A stretch of DNA of 35,973 nt from JAMOQA01 sp964420365 (GTDB lineage Bacteria; Acidobacteriota; Polarisedimenticolia; J045), in NCBI GenBank assembly GCA_964420365.1, contig CAYQTA010000067.1:1-35973 (forward strand), given 5' to 3'. Positions 7,100 to 15,329 of the stretch are shown in pieces. The notes under the pieces were generated by a model. It had not been told where the DNA came from and did no database searches. It saw nothing but the letters and a program-made list of their open reading frames with translations. The number at the start of each line of letters is the position of its first letter. The stretch's first letter is position 1. The position numbers and the translations under genes are program-made.

Positions 7100-8008
7100 A
7101 TGAACGGGATCAGGGTCGAGGGCGTCACCTTTCGCTACCGGGGCGGCGGGTTCCGGCTGGAGGTGCGGGAGCTCGTCGTCGCCCCGGGAAAGGTGACCGC
7201 CCTCGTCGGTCCCAACGGGGCGGGGAAGACCACGCTCCTGCACGTCGTGGCCGGGTTGCTGCCGCCGGATGCCGGCACGGTGCTGGTGGGAGGGCGGCCG
7301 GCCGAAAGTCGCCTGCGCGAGGGAGGCATCGGGTTCTGCCCCGATTCGTTCCCGCCGGCCGGTCGCCGGACGCTTCGCGCCTGGGCGGGCTGGATCGCGG
7401 AACTGAGGGAGGGAAGGACTCCCGGGCCCGGTGCGATCGACGCGCTCGCGGCGGGCCTGGGGGTGACCGGCCTGCTCGACCGGCCCCTCGGGCGGCTCTC
7501 CCGCGGCCAGGCGAAGCGTGCGGGTCTCCTGCTGGCGCTGGTGGGGGAACCGCCGGTCGTCCTGCTGGACGAGCCGACCGCGTACCTGGACCCGGACGCG
7601 GTGGTCCTGTTGCGGGAGACGATTCTCGGGCTCCGGGAACGCGGGGTGACGGTCCTGGTCAGCAGCCACCACCTGGACGAGCTCGAGAGGATCGCGGACG
7701 AGGCGGTCTTCCTCTCCCGGGGCCGGCTGGTGTCCCATGAACGCGTTCCCGGGGGAGCCGCGCGACCCTGCGAGCTCGTCGTGTCCGCGTGGCCGGGGGA
7801 GGCCCGTCGGCGATGGTCGGAAGCGGACTGGACCCCGCTGGAGGACGGCCGGGTCCGGGTCCGCGTTCCCTGCGCGGCCGAGGCCGAGCTGGCCCGGATC
7901 GAGGGGTTTCTCCTCGGGGCGGGCGAACGGGTCTACGAGGTCCGGCTTCCCGGCGGTTCCCTGGAGGAGCGGTACCGTGACAGGATGGACTCGCGGGACG
8001 GCGCATAG
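7100..8008 (+). CDS. ABC transporter ATP-binding protein
   Basis: This is the cytoplasmic ATPase subunit of an ABC exporter, 302 residues. The Walker A motif GPNGAGKTT lies at 37-45, the signature is the variant LSRGQAKRA, and Walker B is VVLLDEPTAYLDP, followed by an H-loop region SSHHLDELE. The C-terminal 90 residues form an accessory region as in CcmA/NatA-type ABC-2 ATPases. GGAAGGAAG lies close upstream of the ATG. The next gene starts inside its 3' end and encodes a membrane partner, so the two probably form one transporter. The substrate cannot be read from sequence. TATGCT near 6963 could be a -10 box, but the support is weak. Confidence 0.9.
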   Translation: MNGIRVEGVTFRYRGGGFRLEVRELVVAPGKVTALVGPNGAGKTTLLHVVAGLLPPDAGTVLVGGRPAESRLREGGIGFCPDSFPPAGRRTLRAWAGWIAELREGRTPGPGAIDALAAGLGVTGLLDRPLGRLSRGQAKRAGLLLALVGEPPVVLLDEPTAYLDPDAVVLLRETILGLRERGVTVLVSSHHLDELERIADEAVFLSRGRLVSHERVPGGAARPCELVVSAWPGEARRRWSEADWTPLEDGRVRVRVPCAAEAELARIEGFLLGAGERVYEVRLPGGSLEERYRDRMDSRDGA

Positions 8009-8732
8009 GATCGTCGTGGTGCTCCGGGCGGTTTTCTCCGAGGCCCTGCGGGGACGCCGGGTGCGGTGGGGATGGCCGGCCCTGGCGGTCGTCTCGCTGC
8101 TGATGGCGAGCTGGGCCGCGGAGCGGGGGAACGGCGCCGTTCTCGGCACGTTCCTCTTCTCGGGGAACTTCGCGATCCTGTGCGCGGGCGGCATTCCGCG
8201 CGAGGAGTACCGGTCGGGGAGGGCGACGGCCCTCCTGCTCGGGGGAGTCTCCCGCGGTCTCCACCACGTCGGCGTGGGGCTGGCCTGGACGACCGTCTTC
8301 CTCGGCGGGTCGTTCCTGTTCGCGGGAGCGATGCGGGCCTGGGCGCTCGTCTCCGGCCGGCCCCCGCTGTCGCCGGCCGCGGCGGTGGGCATCCCGCTCG
8401 GGTTTCTCTCCCTGCTGGCGGCTGCCTGGCTTCTCGGTGTCCTCCTGCCGTCGTGGACGAACGTCGCCGCCGTCGTCGGGATCGGCATCGCGCTGCGGAT
8501 GGTCGAGGGGTACCCGGAGACCTTCGGCGTGTTCTCGTCCCTGGCGCGCCTGGTGGTCGGTTCGTCCTCCTCCGGGAGCTGTACGCTGGCCGGACGCGAC
8601 GCGGGGATCGTGCTCGTCGCCGCGACGGCCCGGTGGCTGGTCCTGCTCCTCCTCGGGGCGCTGGTCGCGGAGACGAGGTTCGCCGCGAGGCGCCTCGGGC
8701 GGGTCTCCCTGGAGGCGGCCTCCCGTTCCTGA
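7977..8732 (+). CDS. ABC-2-like membrane permease subunit
   Basis: The hydrophobic protein has about six predicted membrane segments, for example PALAVVSLLMASWA, LAWTTVFLGGSFLFAGAM, GFLSLLAAAWLLGVLLP and WLVLLLLGALVAET. With a GTG start at 7977 it has 251 residues; GGAGGAG lies about 8 nt upstream and the gene overlaps the ATPase by 32 nt. GTG at 8016 is an alternative start with poorer ribosome-binding context. Similarity to a named permease family is not obvious. The role as membrane partner of the preceding ATPase rests on hydrophobicity and coupling. It is convergent with gltA across a strong terminator hairpin. Confidence 0.8.
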   Translation: MTGWTRGTAHRIVVVLRAVFSEALRGRRVRWGWPALAVVSLLMASWAAERGNGAVLGTFLFSGNFAILCAGGIPREEYRSGRATALLLGGVSRGLHHVGVGLAWTTVFLGGSFLFAGAMRAWALVSGRPPLSPAAAVGIPLGFLSLLAAAWLLGVLLPSWTNVAAVVGIGIALRMVEGYPETFGVFSSLARLVVGSSSSGSCTLAGRDAGIVLVAATARWLVLLLLGALVAETRFAARRLGRVSLEAASRS

Positions 8733-8795
8733 GCTGGCGCCGGGTGGACGGCCCGGTCGCTCGCTGGCGGCGCCACGTCCCGTCGCCGGGAAGAA

Positions 8796-8825
8796 GAGCG
8801 CCCCGGGCGGGGGCCCGGGGCGCTC
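8796..8825. terminator. Bidirectional hairpin between the permease gene and gltA
   Basis: A perfect 13-bp stem (GAGCGCCCCGGGC with its complement) and a 4-nt GGGG loop lie between two convergent genes. There is no long T tract; on the minus strand the stem is followed by TTCTTCC. Confidence 0.8.
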
Positions 8826-8854
8826 GGTGCGTGCGTTCGAGCCGGGCGGTCCGC

Positions 8855-10171
8855 TCAGCCCTTCTGCTCGGCGACGAAGGACTTGATCCACTCGGTCGTC
8901 ACCGACTTCGGGCGCTCGATCGGGAGGCCGAGACCCCGGTCCCAGCACAGGGAGGCGAGCGTCCCCATCGCACGGGAGACGCCGAAGAGCACGGTGTAGA
9001 AGTCGTACTCGTTCATCCCGTAGTGCACGAGGAGGCAGCCCGAGTGGGCGTCCACGTTCGGCCACGGGTTCTTGGCCTTGCCGTGCTCCTGGAGGATCGG
9101 GGGAACGACCTCGTAGAGCAGGCTGACGATCTTGAAGATCGGGTCGTCCGGCAGGTGCTTCTGGGCGAAGTCCCGCTGGGCGGTGTAGCGCGGGTCGGTC
9201 TTGCGCAGCACGGCGTGGCCGTAGCCGGGGACGACCTGCCCGGAGTTCAGCGTGTCCCAGATGTACTGCTTGACCTTCTCCTTGTCGTACACGTCGTCGC
9301 CGAGGGTCTCCCGCATCTTGTGAATCCAGCGGAGAACCTCCTGGTTGGCGAGACCGTGGAGCGGCCCGGCGAGGCCGTTCATCCCGGCGGCGAGGGAGAG
9401 GTAGGCGTCGGACAGGGCCGAGCCGACCAGGTGGATCGTGTGGGCCGAGACGTTGCCTCCCTCGTGGTCACAGTGGAGCACGAGGTAGAGCCGCATCAGC
9501 TCGGTGAACTCGGGGTTCTCGTACCCGAGCATGTGGGCGAAGTTCGCCGCCCAGTCCATGTCCTTCGGGCCGGCGGGGATGTGGGCGCCCTCGTGGTAGC
9601 TGCGCCGGTACACGTAGGCGGCGACGTGCGGGAGGTTGGCGAGGAGGTTCATCGTGTCCTCGTACATCGGGTCCCACAGGTCGTACTTGGAGATCCCCTC
9701 CCGGTAGCGCTTGGCGAAGATCGAGTCCTTCTGGAGCGCCATGATGCCGACGGAGAACTGGGTCATCGGGTGGGCGTCCACCGGCATCGCGTCGAGGGTC
9801 GCCTTGACGTGCTCCGGCAGGCCCTCGCGGGACCGCCACTCGCCGGTGACCTCCTTGACGTCGTCCTCGGAGGGAAGCTCGCCGGTCAGCAGGAGCCAGA
9901 AGATCCCCTCCGGGAGCGGCTCCTCGCCGCCGGGGGCCTTCGGGAGCTTCTCGCGGACCTCGGGAATCGAGTACCCGCGGAAGCGGATTCCCTCGTAGGG
10001 GTCGAGGGCGGACGTCTCGGTGACCATGCACTTGATGCCGCGCATGCCGCCGTAGGCCTGGGCCACCGTCACGTCCGAGATCTTGACGTCGCCGTGCTCC
10101 TTGCGGAGGGTCTTCACCTCCTCGGCCAGCGCCGAGACCTTCTGGTGGAAGAGTTCCTTGAGCTTGCCCAT
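8855..10171 (-). CDS. gltA: Citrate synthase, mitochondrial (Si) type
   Basis: The enzyme condenses acetyl-CoA with oxaloacetate to start the TCA cycle. It has 438 residues. The catalytic triad known from the pig enzyme is recognisable as H272 (in GPLHGLANQEV), H319 (in PGYGHAVLRKTDPR) and D374 (in NPWPNVDAHSG), with the conserved LHCDHEGGNVSAHT stretch at 232-245. It belongs to the eukaryotic-like dimeric form, as in Geobacter, rather than the hexameric E. coli form; IERPKSVTT near the C-terminus fits this group. GGGGAG precedes the ATG at a suitable distance. It sits downstream of the lipoate ligase-like and pyruvate dehydrogenase genes on the same strand, so acetyl-CoA production and use are clustered. 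Confidence 0.96.
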   Translation of the reverse strand: MGKLKELFHQKVSALAEEVKTLRKEHGDVKISDVTVAQAYGGMRGIKCMVTETSALDPYEGIRFRGYSIPEVREKLPKAPGGEEPLPEGIFWLLLTGELPSEDDVKEVTGEWRSREGLPEHVKATLDAMPVDAHPMTQFSVGIMALQKDSIFAKRYREGISKYDLWDPMYEDTMNLLANLPHVAAYVYRRSYHEGAHIPAGPKDMDWAANFAHMLGYENPEFTELMRLYLVLHCDHEGGNVSAHTIHLVGSALSDAYLSLAAGMNGLAGPLHGLANQEVLRWIHKMRETLGDDVYDKEKVKQYIWDTLNSGQVVPGYGHAVLRKTDPRYTAQRDFAQKHLPDDPIFKIVSLLYEVVPPILQEHGKAKNPWPNVDAHSGCLLVHYGMNEYDFYTVLFGVSRAMGTLASLCWDRGLGLPIERPKSVTTEWIKSFVAEQKG

Positions 10172-10300
10172 CGCTTGCTCCCCTTTCCCCTCGTCCCGGC
10201 GCCGGCCGGCCGGCGCGGGAGGGCTCGTCGATCGATTCGTCTCAGCCGGAACCACCCTGCTCCCCGGCCGGGGGAACGGCCCGGGGAGGGAGGAACGATC

Positions 10301-10331
10301 CTAATACAGGGCGGGGGTCGATGGCTAGCAA
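10301..10331 (-). promoter_or_regulatory. Possible gltA promoter
   Basis: On the minus strand TTGCTA (10331-10326) and TATTAG (10306-10301) are spaced by 19 bp, about 130 nt upstream of gltA, in the only A/T-rich stretch of this intergenic region. Spacing and hexamers are suboptimal. Confidence 0.3.
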
Positions 10332-10362
10332 ACCAGTTTCATGTCGGCATTTATGGGCAAAA

Positions 10363-11016
10363 CTAACCCGTAAGTGACGTTTCGCGGGCCCGGGAGACCA
10401 GGGCCTCCTCGAGCCTGCGGGGGAGGGCGTCCAGCACGTTCTCCGGCACCCTGCCGGCGAGCCTTCCCATGAACTCCCGGTGGGGCCGTCCCCGGCGCCA
10501 GGAGGGTTCCCGGGGCGGGTGGGCGAGCCAGCGCTCCACCAGGTCGACCCGGGGCGCGACCAGGAGCGTCGCCGCGTAGTGGACGATTCCCCGGGAACGG
10601 TGGAGCGCCGACCCGGAGACCTTCCGGTCGCCGAGGGCGAGGTCCGAGGTGCCCCGGCGCTCGATGCCCGGCACCCCGCACGCGGCGAGGGACTCCACCA
10701 TCCAGGCGGTCACCCGGTCGAACCAGGCCCGGACGCCCCCGATGCCCGGGACCGGGAGGACCACCGTCACCAGCAGGTTTCCCGGGTCGAGGACGACGGC
10801 GCAGCCGCCGCCCGGCCTCCTGCGGACCCCCGCCCGGTCGGCGAGCACCGCGGGCAGGTTCAGCTCCAGCTCGGGGCGGGAGCCGCGCCCGAGCACGATC
10901 TCGACCCGGGGAGCGGGGCGGACGGAGATCACCGGCCGCCCGGTCTCCCGGGCCAGGTCGACCAGCGGGTCGTCCTCGTCCCAGCGCGGGATCGCGGCGG
11001 GGAAGGGAGCGTTCAA
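10363..11016 (-). CDS. Lipoate-protein ligase A family protein
   Basis: This BPL/LPL-fold protein of 217 residues attaches or transfers lipoyl (or octanoyl) groups to carrier lysines. The lipoate-binding loop RRPGGGCAVVLDPGNLL and the lysine loop DRKVSGSAL match the LplA/LipM pattern (RRxxGGGxVxHDxGN and KxxGSA). It is shorter than two-domain LplA, so it could be an amidotransferase of the LipM/LipL type or a one-domain ligase. Its start overlaps the stop of the upstream membrane protein gene by 4 nt (ATGA), so the two are translationally coupled. Its closeness to the E2 gene with a lipoyl domain suggests that E2 is a substrate (inference). Confidence 0.8.
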   Translation of the reverse strand: MNAPFPAAIPRWDEDDPLVDLARETGRPVISVRPAPRVEIVLGRGSRPELELNLPAVLADRAGVRRRPGGGCAVVLDPGNLLVTVVLPVPGIGGVRAWFDRVTAWMVESLAACGVPGIERRGTSDLALGDRKVSGSALHRSRGIVHYAATLLVAPRVDLVERWLAHPPREPSWRRGRPHREFMGRLAGRVPENVLDALPRRLEEALVSRARETSLTG

Positions 11017-11495
11017 CGGGAGCCGGGGTCCCCGGGGGCCGGATCGCCGCCCCCGTCCTCGCCCGCGGCCCCCGCCGGGGCGGGCTTCTTCCCGGATCCC
11101 GGCTCGCCGGGGGCGGGTTCCTCGGCCCTGAGGAAGCGGTACTGGCGGCGGTGGAGAAGGCGGCTCTCCCGGAGCTCGAGGACCACCGTGTCCCCCGGCG
11201 CCGGCACCGTCTCGCCGCCGAACGACGCGGCATAGACCGGCAGCTCCCGCCCGTCGGGCAGGCGGACGAGCAGGCCGGTCACCGCGGTCCCGGTGCCGCG
11301 GGGCCGGATCGGCTGGACGACCGTGGCCTCGACGGTCTTCCCCGTCGGCGTGCCCGGCCCGACGTCGAGGGCGACCCCGAGCGCGACGAGAACGGCGACG
11401 ATGGCGGCGAGTCCGGCCACCCAGGGAACCCAGCGGGGGGTGGCCGGCTCTTCCTGCCGCCGCTTCGCCCGTCGCAGCTTCCTCAGGTTGCTCAT
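11013..11495 (-). CDS. Small single-pass membrane protein, unknown function
   Basis: The 160-residue protein has a very basic cytoplasmic N-terminus (MSNLRKLRRAKRRQEE), one TM helix at about 24-46 (WVPWVAGLAAIVAVLVALGV) and a small extracytoplasmic beta-rich domain at about 52-122 (VRLPDGRELPVY, then APGDTVVLELRESR). The tail is rich in Pro, Gly, Ala and acidic residues and likely disordered. I do not recognise the family. GAGGAGG stands just upstream of the ATG. It is coupled to the lipoate ligase-like gene by an ATGA overlap, but nothing in its sequence indicates a role in lipoylation. Confidence 0.75.
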   Translation of the reverse strand: MSNLRKLRRAKRRQEEPATPRWVPWVAGLAAIVAVLVALGVALDVGPGTPTGKTVEATVVQPIRPRGTGTAVTGLLVRLPDGRELPVYAASFGGETVPAPGDTVVLELRESRLLHRRQYRFLRAEEPAPGEPGSGKKPAPAGAAGEDGGGDPAPGDPGSR

Positions 11496-11531
11496 CCCAC
11501 CTCCTCGGGGCCCGGCCGGGGAGACCGCGGA

Positions 11532-11554
11532 CCCCGGCGCATTCTACGCCGGGG
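11532..11554 (-). promoter_or_regulatory. TAGAAT -10 box in the loop of an inverted repeat
   Basis: CCCCGGCG and CGCCGGGG form a perfect 8-bp inverted repeat around a 7-nt centre. On the minus strand that centre includes TAGAAT (11546-11541), a good -10 hexamer for the operon starting at 11495. The repeat may be an operator, or a terminator for lpdA, which would have no T tract. It is the main feature of the 98-bp gap between lpdA and this operon. Confidence 0.4.
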
Positions 11555-11593
11555 GGTGACCGGCCTCCCGGCGCGGGCGACCGGAACCGCCGA

Positions 11594-13024
11594 TCAGCCC
11601 TGCTTTCCGGTCGTCCCGAGGAAGACGTGCACCGGTTCGCCCAGGGCGACCTCGGCGGCTTCCATCCACGCCTCGGAGATCGTCGGGTGGGGGTGGATCG
11701 TCACCGCCAGGTCCTCGAGGGTCGCCCCCATCTCGATCGCCAGGGCCATCTCGGCGATCACGTCGGAGGCGTGGGGACCGACGATCCCGGCGCCGAGGAT
11801 CCGCCCCGTGCCCCTCTCGGCGATCACCCGGGCGAAGCCGTCCCGCTTTCCCATCGCGAGGGCCCGCCCGAGGGCGGCGAGGGGGAACTTCCCGGCCGTC
11901 ACGTCGGCCCCCTGCGCCTCCGCCTCGGCGAGGGTCATGCCGACGGTGGCCACCTCGGGGTCGGTGAACACGACGGCCGGCACGCAGGCGTTGTCGTACG
12001 CGGCGTCCTTCCCGGCGAGCACCTCGGCGGCGACCTTCGCCTGGCGGGATGCCCGGTGGGCGAGCATCGGGCCCGGCGTCACGTCGCCGATCGCGAGGAC
12101 GTGGGGCACCCTCGTGCGGCAGCGGTCGTCGACCGGCAGGAACCCGCGCTCGTCGGTCTCGAGCCCGAGCGCCTCGAGGCCGATCCCGTCCGTGTTGGGC
12201 GTGCGCCCGACGGCGAGGAGCACCCGGTCGAACTCGCGGGTCTCCTCGGAGCCGTCCTTCCGGGCGAGGACGACCCGGCAGGCGTCCCCGTCCCGCTCCA
12301 TTGCTCTCACCGTCGTCTCGAGCCACAGGTCCCGGAACCGGCGCCGCGCGCTCTTCTCCACGACGGCCGCCAGGTCCCGGTCGACGCCGGCGAGGATCTC
12401 CGGGAGCACCTCGACGACGGAGACCTCGCTGCCGAGGCCGGCGTAGACGAAGCCGAGCTCGAGGCCGATGTACCCGGCGCCGACGACCAGCAGCCTCCCG
12501 GGGATTTCCTCGAGGGAGAGCGCGTCCCGCGAGGTCCACGCGTCCATTCCCTCGGCGAGGGGGAGTGTCTTCACGCGGGAGCCGGTGGCGAGGATCGCCC
12601 GCCGGAACTCGATGGCGGCGACCTCGGCCCCCTCGAGGGCCACCCGGTGGGGGCCCTCGAAGCGGGCGCGGCCCCGGACGATCTCGACGCCCCGCCGCTC
12701 GAGGAGGCCCCGCACCCCCTTCGCGAGGGTGTCCGAGACCTGGCGGCGGAACCGCTGGAGTCCCTTCCGGTCGACGCGCACGCCGTCCGCCAGGAGCCCG
12801 AACCGCTTGCCTCCCCGGACCGCCTCGGCCAGCTCCGTCGCGTGGACCAGCGCCTTCGAGGGGATGCACCCCTCGAGCAGGCAGACCCCGCCGAGCTGCT
12901 CCCGCTCCTCGACGAGGGTGACCTCGAGGCCGAGGTCGGCGGCGTGGATCGCGGCGACGTAGCCACCGGGCCCGGCGCCGATCACCAGGACGTCCGTTTC
13001 CTGGGCGAGGGATCCCATCACCAT
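11594..13024 (-). CDS. lpdA: Dihydrolipoyl dehydrogenase (E3)
   Basis: This FAD-dependent E3 subunit reoxidises dihydrolipoamide on E2 and reduces NAD+. It has 476 residues. The FAD-binding motif GAGPGGYVAA follows the N-terminus, and the redox-active disulfide is in GGVCLLEGCIPSK. The NAD-binding motif is VVGAGYIGLELG, the second FAD motif is LAIGDVTPGPMLAHRA, and the C-terminal active-site His-Glu pair is in TIHPHPTISEAW. The start at 13024 has GAGGAGG upstream; a second ATG two codons in is possible. It lies 13 bp after pdhC and is the last gene of the dehydrogenase operon, as in many Gram-positive pdh operons. Confidence 0.96.
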   Translation of the reverse strand: MVMGSLAQETDVLVIGAGPGGYVAAIHAADLGLEVTLVEEREQLGGVCLLEGCIPSKALVHATELAEAVRGGKRFGLLADGVRVDRKGLQRFRRQVSDTLAKGVRGLLERRGVEIVRGRARFEGPHRVALEGAEVAAIEFRRAILATGSRVKTLPLAEGMDAWTSRDALSLEEIPGRLLVVGAGYIGLELGFVYAGLGSEVSVVEVLPEILAGVDRDLAAVVEKSARRRFRDLWLETTVRAMERDGDACRVVLARKDGSEETREFDRVLLAVGRTPNTDGIGLEALGLETDERGFLPVDDRCRTRVPHVLAIGDVTPGPMLAHRASRQAKVAAEVLAGKDAAYDNACVPAVVFTDPEVATVGMTLAEAEAQGADVTAGKFPLAALGRALAMGKRDGFARVIAERGTGRILGAGIVGPHASDVIAEMALAIEMGATLEDLAVTIHPHPTISEAWMEAAEVALGEPVHVFLGTTGKQG

Positions 13025-13037
13025 CCGCGCGTCCTCC

Positions 13038-14330
13038 TCAGGGCGTGTCGAGGAGCCACGAGATCGGCTCCTCGAGGCGCCGGCGCAGCTCGTTGACGAA
13101 GCGGGCGGCGTCCGCGCCGTCCGCGATGCGGTGGTCGAACGCCAGGGTCACCGGCAGGATCGTGCGAACGACGATCTCGCCTCCCCGGACCACCGGCCGC
13201 GGCCTCGCCGCGCTCATCCCGAGGATCGCGCACTCCGGGTAGTTGATCGTCGGGATCATGCCGGTGCCGCCGAGGGGGCCGACGTTCGTCACGGTGAACG
13301 TCCCGCCCTGCAGGTCCTCGACCCCGATCCTGCCCGTCCGCGCCTTCTCGGCGAGGACGGCGATCTCGGAGGAGATCTCCCGGATCGACTTCCGGTCCAC
13401 GTCCCGGATCACCGGGACGATCAGCCCCCGGCCCGAGTCGACCGCGATGCCGAGGTTCCAGAACTTCTTGTAGACGATCTCCTCGCGGACCGGGTCGAGG
13501 CTGGCGTTGAACATCGGGAAGTCCCGGAGGGTGCGGGCGACCGCTTTCAGGACGAAGGCCAGCAGCGTGAGGCGCGCGCCGCCCCGCTCCCGCTCCTTCC
13601 GCCGGAACTCCTCGAGGACGGTGACGTCCACGTCCTCCATGTGGGCGACGTGGGGGACGACCACCATCGAGGTCGTCATCTTCCGCGCGACCTTGCGGCG
13701 GATCGATCGCAGCGGCTCCTTCTCCACCGGGCCCCACTTCTCGAAGTCAGGCAGCGCACCGACCTCGAGGAAGGGGACCCGGCCGCCGCCGGTGAAGGCG
13801 GGCGACACGTTGCCGGTCGCCTCCACCGGGGCCGCCGCCGGGGCGCCTCCTTCCGCGAACCGGCGCACGTCTTCCGGCGTCACCCGGCCACCGGGACCGG
13901 TCCCCGGCACCCGCCGGAGATCGACCCCGAGCTCCCGCGCGAGGCGCCGGGTGGACGGAGCGGCGGCGACCCGGCGGGGCGGGACGGCGGCCGGGGCCGT
14001 CGCGTCCCGCGGCCCCGCGGGCGCCGGGGTCGCCGCAGGGGTCTCGGCGGGGGGCGGAGACTCCTCGACGGGGGTTTGCTCCGCCGCCTCGCCGCTCCCG
14101 TCGTCGATCACCACGATCACCTGGCCGACCTCGATCGTGTCGCCGGGCTTGCCGACGACCTTCACGACCTTCCCTCCGCGGGGAGAGGGGATCGTCACCG
14201 CGGCCTTGTCGGTCTCCACGTCGAGGAGAGGCGCGTCCTCGTCGATGGTATCCCCGGGGGAAACGTGCCAGGCGAGGATCTCTCCCTCGTGGATCCCTTC
14301 TCCCAGGTCCGGCAGCCTGAACTCGTACAC
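13038..14330 (-). CDS. pdhC: Dihydrolipoamide acyltransferase (E2) of a 2-oxoacid dehydrogenase
   Basis: This E2 core subunit of 430 residues begins with a GTG codon. A single lipoyl domain occupies about 1-76 with the lipoylated lysine K42 in ETDKAAV. A Pro/Ala-rich linker follows, then a peripheral subunit-binding domain at about 125-160 (STRRLARELGVDLRRVPGTG) and a second linker. The catalytic acyltransferase domain runs from about 205 to the end, with the active-site motif DHRIADG (H400). The single lipoyl domain and the E1 alpha/beta partners fit a pyruvate or branched-chain 2-oxoacid complex. The choice of pyruvate comes from the E1 alpha sequence. It is separated from pdhB by 18 bp. 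Confidence 0.92.
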   Translation of the reverse strand: MYEFRLPDLGEGIHEGEILAWHVSPGDTIDEDAPLLDVETDKAAVTIPSPRGGKVVKVVGKPGDTIEVGQVIVVIDDGSGEAAEQTPVEESPPPAETPAATPAPAGPRDATAPAAVPPRRVAAAPSTRRLARELGVDLRRVPGTGPGGRVTPEDVRRFAEGGAPAAAPVEATGNVSPAFTGGGRVPFLEVGALPDFEKWGPVEKEPLRSIRRKVARKMTTSMVVVPHVAHMEDVDVTVLEEFRRKERERGGARLTLLAFVLKAVARTLRDFPMFNASLDPVREEIVYKKFWNLGIAVDSGRGLIVPVIRDVDRKSIREISSEIAVLAEKARTGRIGVEDLQGGTFTVTNVGPLGGTGMIPTINYPECAILGMSAARPRPVVRGGEIVVRTILPVTLAFDHRIADGADAARFVNELRRRLEEPISWLLDTP

Positions 14331-14348
14331 GTCCCGGTCCTCCTCGGC

Positions 14349-15329
14349 TCAGAAGTCGAGGGTCTCCTCGATCCCCTTCCGGATCCGCTCCACCCCGGGG
14401 AAGAACGCCTCCTCCCGGGCGAAGTACGGGGTGTTGATGTCCCAGGAGGAGATCCGCTTCACCGGCGCCTCCAGCCAGAGGAGCGCGCCGTCGTTGACCG
14501 TTGCGATCACCTCCGAGGCCGGCCCGAAGGAGAGGGGGGCTTCCTGGACGACGACCATCCGACCGGTCTCCTTCACCGCCCGGACGATGGCCTCCCGGTC
14601 GAGGGGCGAGATCGTCAGCAGGTCGACCACGCGGATCGAGACGCCCCGCTCCTCCTCCACCTGCTCGACCGCCGCCAGCGTCGGCCGGAGCATCGCCCCC
14701 CAGGTGACGACGGCCAGGTCGTCGCCGTCGCGGGCGATCCGCGCCCGCCCGATCTCCATCGTCTCGGGCTCCTCCGGGACCTCCTCCCGGAACGCCCGGT
14801 ACGACTTCTTGGGCTCCATGAAGATCACCGGGTCCGGGTCCCGGATCGCCGCCGCGAGCAGCGCCCGCGCGTTCCGCGGCGTCGAGGGGATCACCACCTT
14901 GAGCCCGGGGACGTGGGCGAAGATCGCCTCGCGGCTCTCCGAGTGGTGCTCGAGGGCGCGCACGCCGCCGCCGTAGGGCATCCGGACGACCAGCGGCACC
15001 CCCCGCTGGCCGCAGGTGCGCGAGCGGTAGCGGGCGGCGTTCCCCTCGAGCTGCCCGAGCGCGAGCAGGGCGAACCCGGAGAACTGGATCTCCGCCACCG
15101 GGCGCAGGCCCCCGAGGGCCATCCCGATCGCCGTGCCGACGATCGCCGACTCGGCGAGGGGCGTGTCGATCACCCGGGTCTCGCCGAACTCGGCGAGCAG
15201 GCCCGCGGTCACGCGGAAGACCCCCTCGTTGACGCCGACGTCCTGGCCGAGGACGAGGACCGAGTCGTCGCGCCGCATCTCCTGGTGAAGGGCGAGGTTG
15301 ATCGCCTGGACCATCGTCATCCGGGCCAT
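14349..15329 (-). CDS. pdhB: 2-oxoacid (pyruvate) dehydrogenase E1 component, beta subunit
   Basis: The E1 beta subunit of 326 residues forms the alpha2beta2 thiamine-diphosphate decarboxylase with the upstream gene product. The N-terminus MARMTMVQAINLALHQEM, followed by VLGQDVGVNEGVFRVTAGL, and the RVIDTPLAESAIVGTAIGMA block are typical of transketolase-like beta subunits. The C-terminal transketolase domain includes VVDLLTISPLDREAI and VVVQEAPLSFGPASEV. The open frame extends further upstream, but the family N-terminus fixes the start at 15329, where the ATG shares one base with the pdhA stop (TGATG). This coupling should help produce the two subunits in equal amounts. Confidence 0.94.
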   Translation of the reverse strand: MARMTMVQAINLALHQEMRRDDSVLVLGQDVGVNEGVFRVTAGLLAEFGETRVIDTPLAESAIVGTAIGMALGGLRPVAEIQFSGFALLALGQLEGNAARYRSRTCGQRGVPLVVRMPYGGGVRALEHHSESREAIFAHVPGLKVVIPSTPRNARALLAAAIRDPDPVIFMEPKKSYRAFREEVPEEPETMEIGRARIARDGDDLAVVTWGAMLRPTLAAVEQVEEERGVSIRVVDLLTISPLDREAIVRAVKETGRMVVVQEAPLSFGPASEVIATVNDGALLWLEAPVKRISSWDINTPYFAREEAFFPGVERIRKGIEETLDF